DNA of 18,941 bases from Candidatus Nomurabacteria bacterium (GTDB lineage: Bacteria; Patescibacteriota; Minisyncoccia; Phycocordibacterales; UBA9973): NCBI GenBank assembly GCA_026395935.1, contig JAPLXT010000050.1:1-18941 (forward strand). The letters run 5' to 3'. The notes below the pieces were generated by a model. That model was not told the DNA's origin and did no database searches. It saw only the letters and a list, made by a program, of their open reading frames with translations. The translations under genes were made by a program, and so were the position numbers. Shown one piece after another: positions 14,386 through 18,941 of this stretch. Within the stretch, counting starts at the first letter, position 1; every line of letters begins with the position of its first letter.

Positions 14386-16893
14386 TTATGGGGCTTTTTT
14401 GAAACGGCGATAGAAGAAATATTTCGCAATCTCCGCCATAAGTAGATATATAAGGACTAAACCAAAGATTGCAACTAATAGGATTGGTGGTAATGGAGCA
14501 AAAGATAGAAGTATCCCCAATGGTGTATAAGGAATAATCCAAGCTAAAGCAACGATACCAATAGCACTCAATGTGACCCACTTACCCGGCGTACTCTTAA
14601 ATAATGGTATTCTCTTCGTCCTAATAATGAAGATCACGAGCACCTGCGTAGCAATGGACTCAATGAACCACCCAGTTTGGAATTGTGTATCTTTCATATG
14701 GAAAACTCCATAAAGTAAATAGAAAGTTAGAAAATCAAAAATAGAACTTACTAAACCAAAAACAATAATATATTTAGAAAACTCTTTCATGTTCCACTTG
14801 AGAGGAAGCTTCGTCGCCTCTTCGTCTGTCGTATCTGTAGGAATGGTCATTTGTGACATGTCATAAAGAAAATTATTCACAAGAATCTGAGATGAAAGCA
14901 TCGGAAAGAACGGCAATATGGCTGATGCACCCATCATTGAAAACATATTTCCAAAGTTTGAAGAAAATCCCATCTTGATATATTTAAGAGTATTCTGAAA
15001 AGTTCTCCTACCTTCTATCACTCCATCTTTTAATACGTGAAGGTTTTTATTTAAAAGAATAATATCTGCCGTCTCTTTTGCTACATCTACGCCATTATTT
15101 ACTGATATACCTACGTCAGCAGCTTTAAGAACTGGAGCGTCATTAATGCCATCACCCATATAGCCGACAGTGTGCCCTACCTTTTGTAAAAGCTTTACAA
15201 TTCTTTCTTTTTGCTCAGGATTTACACGTGCAAAAATATTTGTAGAGTCTAGCTTACTTGTAAGCTCCTCGTCTGACATGGTGTCTAATATTGCACCAGT
15301 AAGAATACCTTTAATTTTTATATTTAGATCTCGACAAATACGCTCTGTTAGAATTTCACTATCCCCTGTAATAATTTTCACTTCTACAGACAAGGCTTCA
15401 AGTTCCTCTAAGGCGCTACTTGCACTCTTCTTTGGAGGATCCAAGAATGCCGCAAAGCCAACAAAGGTCATAGCAACTTCTTCTTGCTGTTTATATTGTA
15501 CTTCTGCTGTCTGATTTATTTTCTTCATGGCTATAGCAAGCACACGGAAACCATCAGCACTTAATTTATCATATTCAACTTGGGCTCGTTTTTTAATTTC
15601 GTCACCAAAAACAACTAAATCATTCTCATTTTCAAAATTGGTGCATATAGAGAGAATACTTTCAGGAGCACCTTTGGTTACAATATATCTCTCCCCTCCA
15701 TTGTCGAGTACAATCGAATCACGACGTCTCTTAAAATCAAAAGGAATCTCATCTACTTTTACATATGTGCTTGTATCCATTCTGCCGTGATTTTGTATGG
15801 CTTCATCAAGCGGGCTTTTTCGAGCTGTATGATACACACTACTTAGATAGGCAAAGAGTAGAGCATTTTTTGAATCAATACCGTCCAGATTTACGCATTT
15901 TACTAATTCAATTTTGTCTTCTGTCAGAGTTCCAGTCTTGTCTGTACAAAGAACATCCATACTTCCAAAATTTTGAACTGAAGCCAAGTTTTTCAAAATA
16001 ACTTCTTTCTTGGCCATACGCAGTGATCCATGCGAGAGAGTCACTGTCATGATAACAGGAAGAAGCTCAGGTGTGAGTCCTACGGCAATAGCCGCCGCAA
16101 AAAGAAAAGAATCAAACACTCCTTTGCCATAAAAAGCATTTATCAAAAAAACAAAAATTACCATTCCTAAAGTTAAACGGACTATAAAAATACTAAAACT
16201 TTTAAGACCAATTTCAAAACTAGTTTGTAATTTAGTAGAAGCGAGCCTTTCAGCAATCTTTCCGAACTCAGCACGAGCTCCCGTCTCCACTATTTCTACT
16301 ATTGCGTATCCTGTCACTACTGACGTACCCATAAACACAACTGTATCGTCAGATAATTTTAAAACAAAATCATTAGTTGATAACTTTTCATCAGCCACAA
16401 ATTTCTCAACAGGAAAAGATTCTCCAGTAAGAGCAGATTGGTTCACAAAGAAATCATCTGCAGATAGGACAATAGAGTCTGCAGGTATAACATCACCCGC
16501 AGAAAGTTCCACTATATCTCCCTTTACTAAACGGTGCAGTGGGATCTCTTGTTTTAATCCATCTCTTAAAACAGTTGCCGTAGAAGCCACACTCTCAACT
16601 AATTTTTCTGCAACCTTTTCTGACTTATAACTGTTGAAGAAATCAAGTAAGGCAGAAGCTAAAATCATAACAATGAGAATCATTGCATTTACTCTCTGTC
16701 CAAAGAAAAAAGAGATGATAGAAGCCCCCATCAAAAGGAACAACAGTGGACTATTAAACTTTTTCAAAAGCATTATAAATGGGCGTAACTTTTTACGATG
16801 ATAGATAGTGTTCTCACCAAATTCTCTAAGATATTTTTCTGCTTCAATTGAAGACAGACCTGTATTTATATCTGTATGTTTTTGGTTGGGCAT
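14386..16893 (-). CDS. mgtA: Magnesium-transporting P-type ATPase (P3B, MgtA/MgtB)
   Basis: An ATP-driven Mg2+ importer of the inner membrane, 835 residues (E. coli MgtA is about 900; the N-terminus is shorter here). Motifs in order: TGES (156-159, actuator), PELLP in transmembrane helix 4 (275-279), the phosphorylated D318 in DKTGTLT, KGAP (407-410, nucleotide binding), TGD (509-511) and GDGINDAP (580-587). The C-terminal half has the MgtA-specific NNFLYDMSQMTIPTD (673-687) and FQTGWFIESIATQVLV (738-753), which separate it from Ca2+ and H+ pumps. It follows alaS by 24 nt and shares the neighbourhood with an mgtC-like gene, which supports magnesium homeostasis. No riboswitch-sized leader is present. 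Confidence 0.95.
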   Translation of the reverse strand: MPNQKHTDINTGLSSIEAEKYLREFGENTIYHRKKLRPFIMLLKKFNSPLLFLLMGASIISFFFGQRVNAMILIVMILASALLDFFNSYKSEKVAEKLVESVASTATVLRDGLKQEIPLHRLVKGDIVELSAGDVIPADSIVLSADDFFVNQSALTGESFPVEKFVADEKLSTNDFVLKLSDDTVVFMGTSVVTGYAIVEIVETGARAEFGKIAERLASTKLQTSFEIGLKSFSIFIVRLTLGMVIFVFLINAFYGKGVFDSFLFAAAIAVGLTPELLPVIMTVTLSHGSLRMAKKEVILKNLASVQNFGSMDVLCTDKTGTLTEDKIELVKCVNLDGIDSKNALLFAYLSSVYHTARKSPLDEAIQNHGRMDTSTYVKVDEIPFDFKRRRDSIVLDNGGERYIVTKGAPESILSICTNFENENDLVVFGDEIKKRAQVEYDKLSADGFRVLAIAMKKINQTAEVQYKQQEEVAMTFVGFAAFLDPPKKSASSALEELEALSVEVKIITGDSEILTERICRDLNIKIKGILTGAILDTMSDEELTSKLDSTNIFARVNPEQKERIVKLLQKVGHTVGYMGDGINDAPVLKAADVGISVNNGVDVAKETADIILLNKNLHVLKDGVIEGRRTFQNTLKYIKMGFSSNFGNMFSMMGASAILPFFPMLSSQILVNNFLYDMSQMTIPTDTTDEEATKLPLKWNMKEFSKYIIVFGLVSSIFDFLTFYLLYGVFHMKDTQFQTGWFIESIATQVLVIFIIRTKRIPLFKSTPGKWVTLSAIGIVALAWIIPYTPLGILLSFAPLPPILLVAIFGLVLIYLLMAEIAKYFFYRRFKKAP

Positions 16894-16917
16894 GTTTTTT
16901 ATATTCTATTATTAATT

Positions 16918-18433
16918 TTATTCCAAGATTGCTTTGATTCTACGAACACCTTGGGAACTTGCTTCTTCTTTTACTATTTTAAAATGACCTAAGACCCCAG
17001 TACTTTCTACATGAGGTCCTCCGCAGAATTCAGCACTGAAATCTCCAATCTTATAAACTTTTACAATATCTCCATATTTAGATAAATCGAAAGATACATT
17101 TTTTACAATTTTTAAAGCTTCTCCTTTTGGTAATTCTATCTAATATCTGCCTAAGAGCCGCAAGCAGCATATGAGTAGTAGTATGATACTTTGTTTCCAT
17201 TTCGCCTGTACCAGCCAATCCTCCCTTAAACATTCCTGCACTTGATGTACGAGATAAATCCTGATGCTCTTTTAACTTTTTATCGAAATCCTCTCTATCT
17301 ATTTTTATTCCCTTCTCTTTTGCAAGCTCAATTGTAAGTTCTATAGGGAAACCATAACTTTGGAATAAATCAAAAGGATTAATACCTTTTTCAAAAGCTT
17401 TTAACCCTTGCTCTAATGTTAAACGGAATTTTTCTTCTTCTTCTTTTATAATTCCATTATCATCCAAATTATAAACTCCTTCATAAATCTTTTTAATTTT
17501 TTCTATCATTTTAGATAATGGTTCACTAGAGAATCTTGAGGCTCTTCTAATAAGCCTCCTCAAAACATATCCTCTTCCAGTATTTCCTGGTATTACACCA
17601 TCAGAAATCATAAAAAGAGAAGCTTTCACATGATCTATAATAATTCTTTCTTCTCTGGTTTGCTCACCTCCAAATAAATCTGTACCAAATACAGTTTTAA
17701 CTCCTTGCTTTACCATCACGATTCTCTCAAGACCCATACCTGTATCTACGTTGTGTTTAGCAAGCTTGCCTACCACTTTTCCGAGAGCCTTCTCGTATTC
17801 CATAAAAACATTATTCCAAATTTCTATAACTCTACCTTCATCATCAGCCTTCACAAATTCATCGTGAGTCATATCACCTAATGGAACTTCATTCGTATCA
17901 TAGAAAATTTCTGTATCAGGACCACAAGGACCATTATCCCCTGCACTCCACCAATTATTTTTTGCGGGCAAGAAATAAATTCGATTTTTAGAAACGTACT
18001 TACCCCAAATATCCGCTGCTTCATTATCTCTTGGAGCATTATCATCACCTTCGAAAACTGTTACATAAATCCTATTTATATCAAGATCAAGCCCTTCTTC
18101 TTTTGAAGTCAGAAATTCAAAGCTCCACTTTATAGCATCAGGCTTGAAATAATCTCCCAAAGACCAGTTTCCAAGCATTTCAAAAAATGTAAGGTGTCTA
18201 TTATCGCCAACTTCATCTATGTCTCCAGTTCTTACGCATTTTTGAACATCTACAAGGCGAGTACCCATTGGATGCTTTTGTCCCAAGAGATAAGGTACAA
18301 GTGGCTGCATGCCTGCTGTATTGAAAAGAACCGAAGGATCATTCTCGGGTATTAAAGAAGCACTAGGTATTATTTTATGTCCACGGTTCTCAAAAAATTT
18401 GAGGAATTTCTTTCGTATTTCGTTTGAAGTCAT
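16918..18433 (-). pseudogene. alaS: Alanyl-tRNA synthetase gene with internal deletion and frameshift
   Basis: AlaRS charges tRNA-Ala and edits Ser/Gly mischarging. From ATG 18433 the frame is intact for 431 codons: class II core with TFFEMLGNWSLGDYF (82-96), WWSAGDNGPCGPDTEI (161-176), DTGMGLERI (230-238), then the editing motif HTTTH (417-421). After LLAALRQIL the frame is lost and stops at 17078. The rest resumes in another frame (ELPKGEALKIVKNV... SAEFCGGPHVESTG... VRRIKAILE) and ends at 16918. Only 145 nt separate HTTTH from the Cys of CGGPH, against about 97 codons in E. coli, so roughly 146 nt, including the region of the usual RLRFDF block, are missing. The C-terminal C-Ala domain is absent too, but the ending looks natural for short candidate-phylum AlaRS. 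An assembly error is as likely as a real lesion. Confidence 0.85.
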
Positions 18434-18441
18434 ACCTTCAT

Positions 18442-18447
18442 ATTATA
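18442..18447 (-). promoter_or_regulatory. -10 box of alaS
   Basis: TATAAT on the minus strand ends 8 nt before the alaS ATG at 18433. The -35 position coincides with the end of the mgtC terminator stem (about 18465-18470) and matches the consensus poorly. Near-leaderless start predicted. Confidence 0.5.
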
Positions 18448-18464
18448 CTAAAAAGACTAAACAG

Positions 18465-18498
18465 AAAAGCCCTACCTCCTTTGGGAGGTAGGGCTTTT
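18465..18498 (-). terminator. Terminator of the mgtC-like gene
   Basis: Perfect 15-bp stem with a GC-rich core (18465-18479 with 18484-18498) and a 4-nt loop, 6 nt past the stop of the mgtC-like gene. The 3' arm ends in UUUU on the minus strand, then CUGUUU. It separates the gene from alaS. Confidence 0.9.
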
Positions 18499-18504
18499 AA
18501 TATA

Positions 18505-18941
18505 CTAAAGCTCGCCAACGTGATCTTCTTTAAAATATTTACTTTTTTTAATCCTTTCTTCTATGTACCATAAAACTACGAAGATAAATAAAGTGAGAAT
18601 CGTCGCAATAATTGCAATATTAAAAAGTCCTAAACCAGATGCCATACCAATACCAGCGGATACCCAAAGCCCTGTAGCTGTCGTAAGTCCTACCAATTTA
18701 GAATCTTTATTAAAAATAATTCCTGCACCCAAGAATCCTATACCTACTACGATCTGAGAAACTATCATTAATGGATTCATCCCAGAAAAACCTGCATAAT
18801 ACTTAACCATCTCATTTGAAATAACTACAAATAAAGCCGAACCCATAGAGACAAGTGCGTAAGTTCTCATCCTTGCAGTCTTGTGAGCCCAAACACGCTC
18901 AGTTCCTATAATCATACCTAACATTAAGGCGACAAAAAGAC
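18505..18941 (-). CDS. MgtC/SapB-family membrane protein (partial, 5' end outside the window)
   Basis: The visible 145 codons show about four hydrophobic helices. The MgtC N-terminal signature is IIGTERVWAHKTARMRTYALVSMGSAL, followed by GIGFLGAGIIF and LTTATGLWVSAGIGMASGLG. The frame stays open past the ATG at 18924 through Leu-Phe-Val-Ala-Leu to the window edge, which matches the family's first helix, so the true start is further on and the ATG at 18924 is internal. Family members help bacteria survive low Mg2+ or acid and in pathogens modulate F-type ATP synthase; they are not pumps. The short hydrophilic C-terminus (EERIKKSKYFKEDHVGEL) lacks the extra soluble domain of virulence-type MgtC, so it is better called a generic SapB-type member. 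Confidence 0.85.
   Translation of the reverse strand, partial: LFVALMLGMIIGTERVWAHKTARMRTYALVSMGSALFVVISNEMVKYYAGFSGMNPLMIVSQIVVGIGFLGAGIIFNKDSKLVGLTTATGLWVSAGIGMASGLGLFNIAIIATILTLFIFVVLWYIEERIKKSKYFKEDHVGEL

Noticed and set aside
14318..14581. 88-codon N-terminal extension of the FtsA/PilM-like gene
   Set aside because: It overlaps the mgtA 3' end, has no similarity to the family, and lies upstream of the strong promoter at 14327-14355.
17078..17170. Programmed frameshift in alaS
   Set aside because: A shift alone cannot explain it: about 49 conserved residues are absent as well, and no slippery heptamer or stimulatory structure was noticed at the junction.
18505..18924. Complete mgtC-like gene starting at the ATG at 18924
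   Set aside because: The frame remains open to the window edge and the upstream codons fit the first membrane helix of the family, so the gene is truncated by the window.

Overview
The window is a dense, low-GC bacterial chromosome segment with no rRNA, tRNA, CRISPR array or insertion sequence that I could find. Short intergenic gaps, trimmed ribosomal proteins, an AlaRS reading that ends right after its editing domain, and the family of the bitopic protein next to the FtsA/PilM-like gene all suggest a Candidate Phyla Radiation (Patescibacteria, probably Parcubacteria-like) genome. The lineage is inferred from protein character alone. The standard genetic code fits every gene, and no gene here ends in TGA.

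Layout. (1) 15-2514: an archaeal/fungal-type aspartate-semialdehyde dehydrogenase (+) faces a SpeA-like PLP decarboxylase (-) across a bidirectional terminator. (2) 2602-6927: the chaperone locus. dnaK-dnaJ runs on the minus strand and diverges from a PaaX/Cas2-fold regulator gene. A perfect 30-bp palindrome between them supplies part of the -35 box of both promoters. grpE lies on the other side of the regulator, convergent and overlapping it by 26 bp. (3) 6983-7585: an HD-domain phosphohydrolase with its own promoter. (4) 7652-11749: translation/transcription genes on the minus strand, in transcription order infA / rpmJ-rpsM-rpsK-rpsD-rpoA-rplQ-rplM-rpsI. The secY-adk-map block that usually precedes infA is absent. 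(5) 11803-14317: an FtsA/PilM-like actin-fold ATPase gene translationally coupled to a single-pass membrane protein with a large outer beta-rich region. (6) 14386-18941: a P3B Mg2+ ATPase (mgtA), a broken alanyl-tRNA synthetase gene and a partial mgtC/sapB gene that runs off the window end.

The genes make up translation and transcription core, the Hsp70 machine, magnesium homeostasis, some amino-acid/polyamine metabolism, and one probable envelope assembly pair. The best candidates for something undescribed are: a PaaX-family protein as chaperone regulator (no CIRCE element or hrcA is seen here); a recurring intergenic design in which a hairpin arm carries the next gene's -35 and the -10 sits exactly 6 nt before the ATG, predicting leaderless mRNA; and the FtsA/PilM-like two-gene unit. 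The alaS lesion is either an assembly error or a real defect in an essential gene and needs checking.
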